Made by a program: the position numbers and the translations under genes. A stretch of 64,000 nt of DNA from Triangularia verruculosa (taxonomy: Eukaryota; Ascomycota; Sordariomycetes; Sordariales; Podosporaceae), in NCBI GenBank assembly GCA_033296885.1, contig MU863875.1, positions 186,001-250,000 on the forward strand, in the 5' to 3' direction. The stretch's first letter is position 1; every line of letters starts with the position of its first letter. Positions 10,954 through 22,131 of the stretch are shown here, piece by piece. Below the pieces are notes generated by a model. The model was not told where the DNA came from and did no database searches. It saw only the letters and a list, made by a program, of their open reading frames with translations.

Positions 10954-13900
10954 TTACTCCCCCTTGAGCTTGTCCTGCGTCACGGTGAAAGCCATCTCCA
11001 AGAGCTCCTCCTCCTCCTTGGTGTGGCTGGACTTGAGACCAGTGGCGACCGACGCGCTGGGGTTGCGGCCGGCGTACATCACGTGCTTGCGGTCATGGTG
11101 CTGGGTGCTGTTGAGCAGAGTCTCGATGCGAGGCTGGACAAAGCTCCAAGCACCGGCGTTGAGAGGCTCCTCCTGGGCCCAGACGATGGTCTTGGCGTTG
11201 GGGTACTGGTCGAGGTTCTCGCGGAGCTGCTCCCATGGGAAGGGGTGGAGCTGCTCGATGCGCGTGATGGCGACGTTGTCGATCTTGTTGTCGGCGCGGT
11301 ACTTGTGAAGACCGGCATAGACCTGACCAGAGCAGAGGAGAACACGGTCGACCTCCTCGGGGGCCTTGATCTCACCAGACTGGTGAGCGGGGTCGGGGAT
11401 GACCCACTGGAACTGGGTCTCGCCAGTGAACTCCTCAATATCGGAGCGGGCGAGAGGGTGGCGGAGGAGAGCCTTGGAGAAGAAGAGGATGAGGGCTAAA
11501 GGGCAATGGTTAGCAAGGATGAACCTGGGCGCCAGACGGAACGGACGGGGTTAAACTTACGCTTCCGGAATTGCCGGTTCATTTGGCGACGGAGAATGTG
11601 GAACAGGTTGGCAGGCGTGGTCATGTAGGCGACCTGCATGTTGCAGTCCTGGTGCTGGCGTTCGAGCTTGTCGGCAGAGGGGTAGATGCGAGGATCCTCA
11701 TTGCAGAGCTGGAGGAAACGCTCCAGACGGCCGGAAGAGTGCTCAGGACCCTGACCATCGTAACCGTGGGGCAGCGACACGACGAGGCCGGTACGCTGCA
11801 TCCACTTGGTCTCACCAGAGGCGATGAACTGATCAAAGACAACCTGGGCGTTGTTGGCGAAATCACCGAACTGGGCCTCCCACATGACGAAGCCGTTGGG
11901 GTCGGTGAGAGAGTAACCGTACTCAAAGCCAAGAGCACCGTACTCGCTCAGGGACGAGTTGGAGATGACAAACTTGCCCTGGTCCTTGCTGACGTGCTGG
12001 AGAGGAGTGTAGACATCCTCAGTCTCCTGGTCGTGGAAGACGGCGTGACGCTGAGAGAAGGTACCACGCTCAACATCCTGGCCGGAAATGCGGACGTGCT
12101 TGCCCTCAGTGACGAGAGTACCGAAAGCCAAAGCCTCGGCAGTAGACCAGTCGATGTTCTTACCCTCGACGACCGACTTGCTGCGGTTGGCAAGAATACG
12201 CTTCAGGTTGCGGTGGACATTGAAGCCCTCGGGCGCGGTGCCAATGACGGTGCCAATGTGCTCCAGAGTCTGGCGGTCAACACCAGTGGGATTGTGAGGA
12301 AGCACCTCGGTGGCAAGCTCCTTGGGAGACTTGAAGTTGTTCCAGGCGCTGGTGGTCCATTCCTTGGAGGTAGGCTGGTAGTCCTTGGACTTGGAGAAGC
12401 TCTCCTCCAACATGCCCCACACCCACTGCTTGTGCTCCTCAACGTCCTCCTTGGTGAAGGTGCCCTCCTTGAGGAGCTGGTCGACGTAGATCTCAATCTG
12501 GGGGTGCTTCTCCTGGATGCGCTTGTACATCAGGGGCTGAGTGAAAGAAGGCTGATCGGTCTCGTTGTGGCCGTGCTTGCGGTAGCAGACAAGATCGATG
12601 ACGACATCCTCCTTGAACTCGGCACGCCAGTCGGCGGCGAGCTGGCAGACGAAGTTGACAGACTCGACATCATCGGCGTTGACGTGGAAGACGGGGGCGT
12701 CGATGGCCTTGGCGATATCAGTGCAGTAAGCGGTCGAGCGGGAGAAGCGGGGGTCGGTGGTGAAACCAATCTGGTTGTTGACAACCAGATGGATGGTACC
12801 GCCAGTCGAGAAAGCGGGGAGCTGGTGGAAGCCCAAGCACTCGTAGACGATACCCTGACCGGCAACAGCGGCGTCACCGTGAAGGAGCACAGCCATGGCG
12901 CTCTTGTGCTGAACCTCATCGTTGTTGTAGTGCTGGATAGCACGGACCTTGCCGAGGACAACAGGGTCCTCAGCCTCCAAATGGGAGGGGTTGGCAACCA
13001 GAGACAGCTGCACGCGCTTTCCAGAAGGAGTGGGGCGCTCGAAGTTCATGCCCAAATGGTACTTGACGTCGCCAGATCCCTCATCCTCACCGCCAGCAGT
13101 GCCGGCGAATTCACTGAAGATGGACTCGTTGGGCTTGCGGACGACGTTGGAGAGGACGTTGAGACGACCACGATGGGGCATACCAATGACAATGTCCTTA
13201 ACACCATAGTCAACACTGCGGTCAATCAAGGCCTTCATACCGGGGACCAGGGTCTCGCAACCCTCCAGACCGAACCTCTTGTCGTTGGGATACTTGGTGG
13301 CCAAGAAAGCCTCGAAGCTGGAAGACCAGATGAGACGGTCGAGGATGCGGCGCTTCTCGTCGATCGAGTACTTGAAGGGCTGGGGAACCTCGAGACGCTC
13401 ACGGAGCCAGTCGCACTTCTCCCTGTCGGGAATGTGGATAAACTCAGCACCGTAGGAACCGCAGTAGATCTGCTCGCAAGCAGCAACAATTTCACGGAGG
13501 GTCATCTTCTCACGGCCATCACGCTTGAAGCGGGGCAGGATACCGGGGCCAAGAGTGTATTCCGTGTCCAGGTCCTTCTCGGTGAATTGGTAGTAGTCAA
13601 GCTCAAGCTCCTTGGGTCTGATGTTGCCGAAGCCAGACTTGTTGGCGTTTCGGATATTCAGGGGGTCGATCTTGGCCTTGTGGTGGCCACGAGCCTGGTA
13701 TGCGCGCACAAGGAGCTGGACCTTGAGATGGTTGGTGACATCGGTGCCCTCACCGATACCGACACCGGCACCCGCAGCCAAGTTCACAACAGTCTGGTTG
13801 CTGCTTGGTACGAGGGAAGGGGGAGGTGTAAAGGCCTGGGAGATGGGCATGTCACCGCTCTCCATGTTCTTGAAGTAGACCTGCCATGAGACATGTACGC

Positions 13901-14150
13901 TCTGGGGGTCCTTCTTCCACTGCAGATACATCTCATCGATGTAGTTGGCCGTGTTGCCCGACAGGAAGTTGTCGGCAGTATCGGGAGGGGTGTGGAGGGC
14001 GCTGTCGAAGCGCTTTTGGGCGGCGACGGCAAGGGGACGACGGCTGGCGGCGAGCTTGAGGCTGGCGCGGGCCGTCACTGTGGCTGTCGAGAAGCATCGC
14101 GAAGAGGTCGACGCAGCGCCCTGGAGCGCGCGGAATGAGGTGCGCAACAT
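10954..14150 (-). CDS. kgd1: 2-oxoglutarate dehydrogenase E1, mitochondrial
   Basis: Coding order on the minus strand: exon 14150-11561, intron 11560-11496 (gtaagt to tag, phase 1), exon 11495-10954; the product is 1043 residues, normal for fungal E1o. This thiamin-diphosphate enzyme decarboxylates 2-oxoglutarate in the TCA cycle and passes the succinyl group to the E2 lipoyl domain in the mitochondrial matrix. The first 50 residues are Arg/Ser/Ala-rich without acids, as in a matrix presequence. Next comes the E1o N-terminal segment (FLSGNTANYIDEMYLQWKKD), then the thiamin-diphosphate domain with GMPHRGRLNVLSNV near residue 323 and the pyrimidine-domain block HGYDGQGPEHSSGRLERFLQ. The splice restores the family sequence RKPLILFFSKALLRHP. 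Strong codon bias leaves a long shadow frame open on the other strand. It shares a divergent upstream region with tfb1. Confidence 0.97.
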
Positions 14151-15177
14151 GGCGTTTGTGGTCCCAAGTCGGGGGGGATTTGGTCGGTGGTTGATGAAGA
14201 TGAGGCAAATGTGTGAAAAATCGGCCGCTGAAAGGGAAGCCCAAAGCCGGTGTCTAATCGGTTATCGTATCGTTGTGCCGTGTTACACCGAACAACGAAC
14301 AACGAACAACGAACAACGAACAGCGCAACCCAAAACCCAGAAATGAGCGGCGGAGTAAGTCGAGAGGGGGGAGAGATGGTAATAGTAAAGATGCCGTTGG
14401 CAGGAACAGCAAAAGGCAAACAGAGATAAAAAAGGAGGCAGATTAGAGGGAGAGTCTGCCGTCTTGACTTTTATGTTTATGACTTAAGGCAAAAGCTGGA
14501 AAACGAAAATCGAGCGAAATCGTAATGGGTCCCGGAGGGTGATGACGGCAATTTTCAGAACAGGCCCGCTGCAGCTTTGCATCCCTGCTCGGCCCAGCGC
14601 ACCAACCAGAAACGCCGCTGGGCCCGCGCCGCCCTGAAGCCGGATGGTCATGTGGCCAAGCTCGCGGTTGGACGGAAGGGGCCCTTTGACAGTCGCCGAC
14701 AGCGAGGCCCCGGTAGAAGCCGAGCGCGAGTTGTTTTATTGTTCAGGCACGGATAAAAGAGACCCGTGTCACCCACCAACAACCAACTGCCATCCATCAT
14801 CCAGCCCGACAGACTGTGCATCAAATCCCATCTCCAGAAGTGAATTGGACTGGACTAACACCGGCCGGGGCCGGGCCCTTCTCCAACAAATCTGCGGAGC
14901 CGAGAGCAACTCTGGGGCACGGAGCACCCGGATTTTATAATTAGTGTGGGCTTGGCATCGACGCCGTTGCCTGGAGGTTTCATCAACTCACAGTCCAGCC
15001 AATGTGCCATTCACACCGCCACACTTTATCGAATCCATCCATCAGCCACTCCGTCACGAGACACCGGCAGTGACAGCTCTGACAGAGAACCGCCTGACAC
15101 AGCAAATTATAAGATCAAGAAGACCCCCACCATCAGATCCAGGTTGGAAGGGAGAAAACCAAGCCTGGTTCTCCGTG
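14151..15177. promoter_or_regulatory. Divergent upstream region of kgd1 and tfb1
   Basis: About 1 kb between the two start codons, holding both promoters and leaders. It includes a heptanucleotide repeat near kgd1 (14289-14323). The tfb1 reading frame is open upstream to 14944, but the family start is at 15178, so that stretch is read as leader. No TATA or other defined element is convincing. Confidence 0.55.
14289..14323 (+). repeat. (CGAACAA)n tandem repeat
   Basis: Four exact copies of a 7-base unit plus one variant copy (CGAACAG), about 140 bases upstream of the kgd1 start codon, so within its promoter or leader. Confidence 0.9.
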
Positions 15178-17172
15178 ATGGAGCTCCCTCAGGGCAGAAC
15201 AATATACAAAAAGAAGGATGGCGTATTAACCTTGACGGATGACAAGAAATTCCTGATCTGGTCGCCATTCCCAGCGACTGGCCCGCCGACGGTATCTCTG
15301 GCCCTGGACAGGATCCTGAATTTGCAGCAGACACCAGACACGGCCGCCAAGGTTATCCTCAAGGTTATCGAGAAGCCCAAGGGAGCCGAAGAAGGGCAGG
15401 GCCAGGCGTTCCTTTTCCAGTTTACATCGCCAACAGATGCCCGCGCAGAAGCCAATGCCATCAAAGCTCTGTTATCACAGATTCTCTCTGAACTGCGCGG
15501 CAATGATCCCAGTGTTCCAAAGCCCATCGGCACGCCTCAGGCCGATGCCAATGGAGGTGCCGGTGCCTCGGCGGCCATGTCGTTCGCCAGCACCGTCAAC
15601 TCCAAGGGACCAACCGTCCGGTGGTTTGACGACAGCGCTTTAAAAGCAGATCTTGAGCTCCAGCGGTCACTCTTGAACAAGGATGAAGATCTCGCCCAGA
15701 CATATGCACAGGCTCTTTCACTTAAACCGCCATCAATATCAGATGCCGCTTTTGATGCTCAGTTCTGGTCCACGCGTATCGGTCTACTCAGGTCTCATGC
15801 TATCGAGGCCAACCAGAAGAAGGGCGCCTACAATGTTCTATCTACGATAAAACCGCGGACAGAAGACGGCGAGATCAAGCTCAGTCTCAACCCGGAACAG
15901 ATCCAGACCATACTTCATCAGCACCCCCTCGTCAGAAGGATATACAATGAAAACGTCCCCAAGGTCCCCGTGGCCACCTTCTGGTCCAAATTCTTCCTCA
16001 GCAAGCTCTGCAAGAAGCTTCGCGGCGAGCGTGTGACCGATGTGGACAACACGGAACCTCTCTTCGACAAGTATCTCGACGCAGACAATACCATGGGCTT
16101 CACCAGCAAGATCAACTCTGCTCAACAACTCCCTCACATAATCGACATCGAGGCCAACGAGGAAAACCAAGGCGGCTTTAAATCCGGTAACAGGAAAGAT
16201 GTCGAGATGCGTCCCAGAACCAATGTGCCTATCGTCAGAACCCTCAACTCCATCTCAGAGAAAATCATGGCCGACGTTGCCCCTTCAGATCTAGACCCCT
16301 CCGCCGGACCAACCGGCATCCCAGACGACACCCGCACCATACAAGAGCTCACCCTCCGCGATCTCCGCGGGGAGGCCCCCGCCTCCACAATCAAGCTCAA
16401 CCTCAAGGAACAATCCGCCTTGTTTTCCACCAACACCACCACCCAAAATGCCCAACCCAACTCCACCAACGCGACAGACCAGGCCCTCTTCGCCCAGCAG
16501 GACCCATCCGGAGTCCTCTTCGAAGTCCAAGCAGACCTCGAAATGCTCGACGAGGACCCCTCCGGCGGCCTCGACCTCCGCAAGGGCATCGGCGTCGACG
16601 ATGAATCCGACGACGAAGCCAACGCCGACCCCACCGTCCCTCACGTCACAGCCAAGCCCCACGCCGGCTCCCACTCCGCCCGTCTAGCAGCAAAAAACCA
16701 GATCCTCTCCTCGCTCAAGAAGCGGCAAGCAGAAAACACATCCCTGTCTTCAGCCGGCATCACCACCTCCACCGGAACAACCCTCCCGGCAGAACCCATG
16801 ACCATCCCGGCAGACGTCGCCCAGCAATGCTACCTCACCAACGCCTCCACGGTCGAATTCCTCCGCCAGTTCTACACCACCTTCATGAGCGCCGACGCCA
16901 ACCAGGCAGAGGTGAGGTACTACGTCGACGCCCTCGGCAAATCGAGGGAACGGATCGAGGCGCTGGCTGAGGAGGCGGAGAGGTTAAAGAAGGAGAAGGA
17001 GCAGCGGCTGTATCAGGAGGCGCACGACCGATTCAAGAAGACGGGGGTCAAGGGCAAGAGGCCGAAGGTCAGGGGCGGGAGGGAGGATGTGCTGGGGTTG
17101 TTTGAGGCGACGCTGCTGGGGTTGAGGGTGGCGGAGGGGCAGTGGGAGGAGAGACGGCGGGGGGTGGTGTAG
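15178..17172 (+). CDS. tfb1: TFIIH core subunit Tfb1 (p62)
   Basis: A single uninterrupted exon encodes 664 residues. Tfb1 is a structural subunit of TFIIH, needed for RNA polymerase II initiation and nucleotide excision repair; its PH domain binds acidic activation domains, TFIIE and repair factors. The start at 15178 is chosen over the upstream extension because MELPQGRTIYKKKDGVLTLT begins the PH-type domain as in relatives (about 1-105). Two BSD domains follow, around 190-245 and 265-340, marked by FDAQFWSTRIGLLRSHA and VPVATFWSKFFLSKLCKKLRG. The middle is low-complexity. A helical C-terminus (VEFLRQFYTTFMS, then a charged coiled segment) corresponds to the part that contacts other core subunits. 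Divergent from kgd1. Confidence 0.93.
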   Translation: MELPQGRTIYKKKDGVLTLTDDKKFLIWSPFPATGPPTVSLALDRILNLQQTPDTAAKVILKVIEKPKGAEEGQGQAFLFQFTSPTDARAEANAIKALLSQILSELRGNDPSVPKPIGTPQADANGGAGASAAMSFASTVNSKGPTVRWFDDSALKADLELQRSLLNKDEDLAQTYAQALSLKPPSISDAAFDAQFWSTRIGLLRSHAIEANQKKGAYNVLSTIKPRTEDGEIKLSLNPEQIQTILHQHPLVRRIYNENVPKVPVATFWSKFFLSKLCKKLRGERVTDVDNTEPLFDKYLDADNTMGFTSKINSAQQLPHIIDIEANEENQGGFKSGNRKDVEMRPRTNVPIVRTLNSISEKIMADVAPSDLDPSAGPTGIPDDTRTIQELTLRDLRGEAPASTIKLNLKEQSALFSTNTTTQNAQPNSTNATDQALFAQQDPSGVLFEVQADLEMLDEDPSGGLDLRKGIGVDDESDDEANADPTVPHVTAKPHAGSHSARLAAKNQILSSLKKRQAENTSLSSAGITTSTGTTLPAEPMTIPADVAQQCYLTNASTVEFLRQFYTTFMSADANQAEVRYYVDALGKSRERIEALAEEAERLKKEKEQRLYQEAHDRFKKTGVKGKRPKVRGGREDVLGLFEATLLGLRVAEGQWEERRRGVV

Positions 17173-17551
17173 AAGAAAAGGGGGTTAGACAGGGCAGAAT
17201 GGGAAAATCAAAGATTGCAGATGATATCAACAGATCACATGGGCACGAAGGGGGCAGGCGTAATAGGATGAGGAATAGATTATCGATACCAATAGCCAGT
17301 TTTTATTAAAATAATATCATCTTTTAACATGCTGACTTGATCTTGTGCGGGTGGGTAAGGAGAAGAGATACATGAAAAGACAAGAAAAAAAAGAAGAGTT
17401 GGTCGTTACCCGGAATCGAATTTCCTGGGTCCCGAGGAATTATCCAATGCATTGTCATCCGCGGGCACCGACGTAATCTCTATTAGAGAAATAGAGCAGC
17501 AGTAATATACACAATCAAATCATTTTCACCATCTTACACCCCCCACCTCCT
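17173..17551. other. Convergent spacer tfb1/cia1 with tRNA-like relic
   Basis: Holds the two 3' ends. On the minus strand 17472-17401 is 72 bases long with A-box-like (ATGCATTGG) and B-box-like (ATTCGATTCC) words and six of seven paired acceptor-like bases, but it does not fold into a cloverleaf. Otherwise nothing is seen. Confidence 0.5.
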
Positions 17552-18808
17552 CTACTCCCCCAACCTAACCTCCCAAGCCCTCACAACCCCATCATCCCCC
17601 GTCGTAACCAACATCTCCTCCCCCTCCCTCCCCCCCTTATCAAACCTCCTACACCAAACAACATGATTCACCTCATACGGCCCATGCGCCCCCTCCACCC
17701 TCCCCAGCACACGCCACTCCCCCGTCCCCAAATCCTCCTGATACACCACCACCATCCCATCCCCCCCCACCGTCGCCACCAACCCCGTCTCCCCACTCCA
17801 CGCAACACTATAAATCTCCCTCGTATGAACCCTCGGCAACTCCCCCTTAACCTCCCACTCCTCCCGTAAACTCCGTCTCATGGTATTCGGTATCCCCCCC
17901 CATCTATTCCCCCCCCCCTCCTCATCCCCATCATCCCCCTCTTCTTCCTCCTTCAACTCCCAAACCAGCACCCTACCCTCCGCCCCAGCAGTCATCAACC
18001 TCTGATACCTCCCCCCTTGTCTCTCTTGTCTCTCCCACTCAACCCCCCAAACCGTCCCCTCATGCCCCGTCAGCACACTAACACACCCCCACTCCCCATC
18101 CCCATCCTCCCTCCACACCCGCACCGTATCATCATAACTCCCACTAACCAAACAATCAACTCCATACCCCCTCCCATCCCTTTTTTTTCCTTGTTCAAAC
18201 ACCGGCGCAAAAGCAACAGTCTTGACATCCCCATCATGTTCACTCAGAACCGCCACCGTTTCCCAATCTTCTTCCTCACCCTCCCCACCAAGGTGCTCCC
18301 ATATCCAAATACTTTTATCCCTACTACACGTCGCGAGAAACTGCCCTGAGGGAGAAAAAGACAATGATTTGACTTCGTTTTCGTGGCCTTCCAACACCAG
18401 GGTGAATTCCCATTCTTCTTCTTCTTCTTCTTCTTCTTGTTCTTGTGGTTCAGTGTGAGTTGGGTTGGAAGAGATGGCTTTTTCGAGGGCGGTGGTGGGG
18501 TTGTACGTCCAGATCCCGGCTGTAGAGTCAAAACTCCCGGTTACCAAACGTAGGGTTTGAGATGAGGAGGGACTGGAAAAAGGCTGCCAGGCGCAGGAGC
18601 GGATGGAGCGGGAGTGGCCCCCTGTTAAAGACGAGTGTTTTGTGAAAGTGGACAGGGAGAAGACGGTGACGGTTTTGTCGTGGGTTGTTGCGATGAGGGG
18701 GAGGTACGGGTGCGGGGTGGATTGCCAGGCGCGGGTGTAGAGGTCCGGGGAGAAGGTTGCGAGGGGGAGGATGGATATTGGTGGTGGTTGTGGTGGTGGT
18801 TGTGACAT
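17552..18808 (-). CDS. cia1: Cytosolic Fe-S assembly WD40 protein Cia1
   Basis: Single exon, 418 residues, from ATG at 18808 to TAG at 17554-17552. The frame is open upstream to 18901, but MSQPPPQ at 18808 gives the expected length. Cia1 (CIAO1) is the beta-propeller of the CIA targeting complex that delivers [4Fe-4S] clusters to cytosolic and nuclear proteins such as DNA polymerases and helicases. WD repeats are visible: GGHSRSIRSCAWQPF, LEGHENEVKSLSFSPSGQFLATCSRDKSIWIW, LSEHDGDVKTVAFAP, LTGHEGTVWGVEW and VHTREIYSVAWSGETG, consistent with seven blades. A run of consecutive Glu near residue 130 (GAA/GAG repeat, 18413-18440) lies in the loop between early blades. Pyrimidine-biased plus strand over the whole gene. 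It follows clpX on the same strand with 490 bases between. Confidence 0.92.
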   Translation of the reverse strand: MSQPPPQPPPISILPLATFSPDLYTRAWQSTPHPYLPLIATTHDKTVTVFSLSTFTKHSSLTGGHSRSIRSCAWQPFSSPSSSQTLRLVTGSFDSTAGIWTYNPTTALEKAISSNPTHTEPQEQEEEEEEEEWEFTLVLEGHENEVKSLSFSPSGQFLATCSRDKSIWIWEHLGGEGEEEDWETVAVLSEHDGDVKTVAFAPVFEQGKKRDGRGYGVDCLVSGSYDDTVRVWREDGDGEWGCVSVLTGHEGTVWGVEWERQERQGGRYQRLMTAGAEGRVLVWELKEEEEGDDGDEEGGGNRWGGIPNTMRRSLREEWEVKGELPRVHTREIYSVAWSGETGLVATVGGDGMVVVYQEDLGTGEWRVLGRVEGAHGPYEVNHVVWCRRFDKGGREGEEMLVTTGDDGVVRAWEVRLGE

Positions 18809-19299
18809 CTTGAATTTGTGACTGTTGGGAGGGATTGGAAGCTGGAGTTGGCTGTCAGAGGATGTCAAAGCTATATTGACAAAAGACACGTACCAGAACA
18901 CTTTGCGCTAGACCTCGACAGTTAACGGCGGTGGTGAGTTTAGTGACTTTTCTCAGCCGTTGACACTCAGATGGAGGGGCAGCTTTGGAAGCCTCCAAAA
19001 GCGCCCCTCACTCTAGGTAGAATTTCGGCCACGGCTCCGATCCCGCTTGCCCCACTTACACCGATGGGTCTCTCCCGGAGCTATGATGCAATTGCAACAG
19101 TCACTACCAAAAAGATAAGACGGAAATCATTCTCGTATTGTATGTATTACCCAACTCAATCGCTTCCCCTAAACTATAATGCTACTGTCAAATATGCTGT
19201 TGTGCTGTCTCGACAAACTAAATCCCAAAGCCCAACCTTATCCGCTCCCTGACCCAAACGCCATGATTATGTTATGTATGTACTATTGTCCCCCTCACC
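18809..19299. other. Spacer between clpX 3' end and cia1 start
   Basis: About 490 bases containing the cia1 promoter and the clpX 3' flank, both genes reading leftwards. The frame upstream of the cia1 ATG stays open for 31 codons but looks like leader. Nothing else recognised. Confidence 0.5.
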
Positions 19300-21149
19300 T
19301 CAGGCAGCACTAAACCCTGCCGCCTCCCTCGCCTGGTCTGCCGTCATGACCACCTCGACTCCCCCATTCACCAACCTCTCATCCTCCTCCCTGATCCTCC
19401 TCTCCACCTCCAGCTTTCCATCCTTCCCCCAATACCCCGCCTTCTCCTCCCCCTTCACACACGCCTCCGTGATCAGCACATACGGCGTCGGCGCATCATA
19501 CATTGGTTCTGCCAGCACTCTCTCCATCTCCATCTTCAGCCCTCTCGCTCCAGTCTCATTTTTTGCTGCTCTTTCCGCAATTGCATACAAGGCTGACCGG
19601 GTGAAGAATAGCTTGCTAGGGTATGTCTCGAATAAAGCCGTGTACTGCGCCACGAGGCTGTTTCTCGGTTCTGTCAAGATACGGTAGAGTTCTTCTAGGG
19701 ACAGGGGAGTAAGCGCGCAGATGTTATGGAGACGACCGATGAGCTCGGGGATAAAACCATAGGCTTGGAGGTCGGCGGGGGTGGTAAGGTCGAGGGGGGT
19801 GAAGTTGGGTTCAAAGATTGGTTGGTGAGGGAGATGCCGGTATGTCTCTGGTGGAAGGATGTCTTTTAGACTGGTGCTGGACGAGGATCTGCCGCCTCGG
19901 ATTTCTGACCCGAAACCGATGGAGGGTTTGGAGACTCTTCTCAGGACTGTCTTGTCGAGGCCGACAAAGGCACCGCAGAAGACAAACAAGATATTCGTGG
20001 TATCGATGGTATACTGGTCGACCTTTCCTGATGGAGGGGCCTGTGGCGGTGTCGTAGACCCGTAGCCAGTAGGGGGCTGGTTTTGTGTGCGAGAGGACCG
20101 GTTGTCCTTGACAGTGATGGTGACCTTGGTGCCTTCTACCAGCTTCAGCAGCGCTTGCTGAACACCCTCTCCTCCGACGTCTCTTCCGTTAACTGTCTCT
20201 TTCCTAGCAATCTTGTCAAACTCGTCGAGTACGATGATGCCGTGTTCGGCGGCCTTAACGTCGTAGTTGGCTTCGATGAGGAGACGCTCGATGCAGGATT
20301 CGACGTCCTGGCCGATGTAGCCTGCTTGGGTGAAGGAGTTGCAGTCGCTGATGGTGAATGGGACGTTGAGTTTCTTGCTGAGGGTTCTACACAGGCTGTA
20401 AGTAAAGGGATCCAAAGACATACTATGAAACATCCAACTCACTCCAAGATGTAAGTCTTTCCCACTCCCGTAGGACCGATCAAAAGCAGGTTACTCTTGT
20501 CAATCTTGACATGCGTGGGCACAGTCAAGTCCTCCTGAATGTAAAAATTGTCGGCGGGAGCCTCAAATGGGTCTTCGGGAAGCCCATGTGTGCCCCGGAC
20601 AGACTCGTGATGGCCGGGGTATTCGTCTTCGACATAGCGCACGTTAGTCTGCTGCCGCCACGACTTGGGAGCATAAGCAGAACGATGAGAGTGCCTTCGC
20701 CCACCTTCGACAGGGTGTACAGGTGCGCTGTAACCTGTGCGCTCAAAGATCTCGCGGTCCTGGGCAAACTTTTGTCTCTGAATCTTTTCTCTCAGGTGCT
20801 GGTCCTGCAGCTCGTGATGTTGACGGCGCCGGAGCCCTTGGTAGTGGTTGAAGATGACGGAACAAATAGTCTTCTTCGCCCTGTCCTGGCCTACCACGTA
20901 GTCGTCTACCCTCTTTTTCAAGTCTCTGGGGTAGAACTGCGGTACGCCAAACTCGGACTTGGAGAAGATGGGACCCCGGCCAGTATCCTGTGTCGGATCA
21001 TAGCTCGACGTGAAGCCCGAGTTGAAGTAACTCGATCGGCGAGGAGAAGCGAGGAGGATGCTCGAAGTGTGGTAGGCAGGACTCCGAAGCCGGGCAAATC
21101 GCAGTGTGTTTGCGCATAATAGCGTCCGTGGCCTAGTTATGACCAACAT
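19300..21149 (-). CDS. mcx1: Mitochondrial ClpX-type AAA+ unfoldase (Mcx1)
   Basis: Exon 21149-20443, intron 20442-20387 (gtgagt to tag, 56 nt, phase 2), exon 20386-19300; 597 residues. ClpX unfoldases remodel matrix proteins; in yeast Mcx1 promotes activation of the haem-synthesis enzyme ALA synthase and works without a ClpP partner. The first 40 residues are Arg/Ser/Leu-rich, fitting a mitochondrial presequence. No N-terminal zinc domain is present, as is usual for fungal Mcx1. The family motif DDYVVGQDRAKKTICSVIFNHY precedes Walker A GPTGVGKT (225-232). The intron falls four codons later, and the splice gives KTYILETLSKKL. Walker B is IIVLDEFDKIA, followed by ERDVGGEGVQQALLKLVEG-like core (here NGRDVGGEGVQQALLKLVEG). 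The C-terminal small domain carries GARGLKMEMERVL. Divergent from the glycogen branching enzyme gene. Confidence 0.93.
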
Positions 21150-22131
21150 GGTGATATGTGCAAGCTAATGTCATGCTCGGGAGTGGGCAGCCTGGGGAAC
21201 GCGCTCGGTGTGCTTAGTAGGGGTCGGATATCGGATAGGTACAGTCGGGGAGAGGCGTAGATGGTTTAAGGATGTTCCAGCAATAAGAGGTTTGCCGGTA
21301 TCAGTCAGGAGGGAGGGAAAGCGAGAAAGGACTGTTTGTGACGCCACACATCATTGTGCTGGCCCCGTGAGACAATGGCAACGGTGGTTAGAGCACCTGG
21401 ATGACCCGGAGTGCGGGGGAGGGAGCACCGACCACCGCCCGCGCGCCGCGCATCTCCAACTAATAACAAGGGAGAGAGCTGTCTGCCAGTGCTGCCGTCT
21501 GCCCGCTGTCCGTCCTGTCTTCTCCACCTTCAGCTCCGGAAAGCTCCCCTCCTTGTCAGTGTCAGCGTCATCTTAGCCAACCCCACTGTAAGCTCAGGCG
21601 AATCAGGTCATGGCGTCCAACCTGGAAGCCGAACTTCGGACTGCCCTCTATCTCTGCGATAAGCGACGTCTTCGGGCTCCCCTCCAGGGGCAGGTCACAG
21701 ATGAATGGCGCATGAGTTTTGGCTCCCAACGGGCACGGCACAGAAAGGGGCACTGCTGCAGGTAATACACGCATACAAAATAGACGCTGGGTTCGCAGCC
21801 TGCGTGGAGCCGCTGTCCACTGGTGGGTTGTATTGGGCTGCACTAGGAGGGGCTCCAATGATGTAATTAGCATCTAGATGCCATCTGAAGACGCTTTGGG
21901 CTTTTATCAACCTCACACCCATCTATATCTGAGAGAAATCCAGTCCCGGCCCAATCTTGTGTTCCTTGCCTCGACGTCTTCTTTCCCACCCAGCAACATT
22001 TTGAAGTGTTCCTGCCTCGATCTCTTGCTCTGGAAGTGTCAGCTGGCTGCCCCTCCTTCAAGCCACGCTAAGAAGCACCCTAGGCGACGTTTTGATATTG
22101 TTGGTTTCCCAACTACAAGCCATCAATCGAC
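21150..22131. promoter_or_regulatory. Divergent upstream region of mcx1 and the branching enzyme gene
   Basis: A 980-base shared upstream region. ORFs within it are short and lack coding character. CT-rich stretches appear in the last 200 bases before the branching enzyme ATG, in the leader of that gene. No specific operator identified. Confidence 0.5.

Noticed and set aside
11571..13889. 772-codon open frame on the plus strand
   Set aside because: It is exactly antisense to kgd1. Strong codon bias of that highly expressed gene removes stops from the opposing frame. The translation (long runs of V, L, G and D) has no domain.
14944..15177. 78-codon N-terminal extension of Tfb1
   Set aside because: No ATG at its beginning and no family similarity; the conserved PH domain begins at the 15178 ATG.
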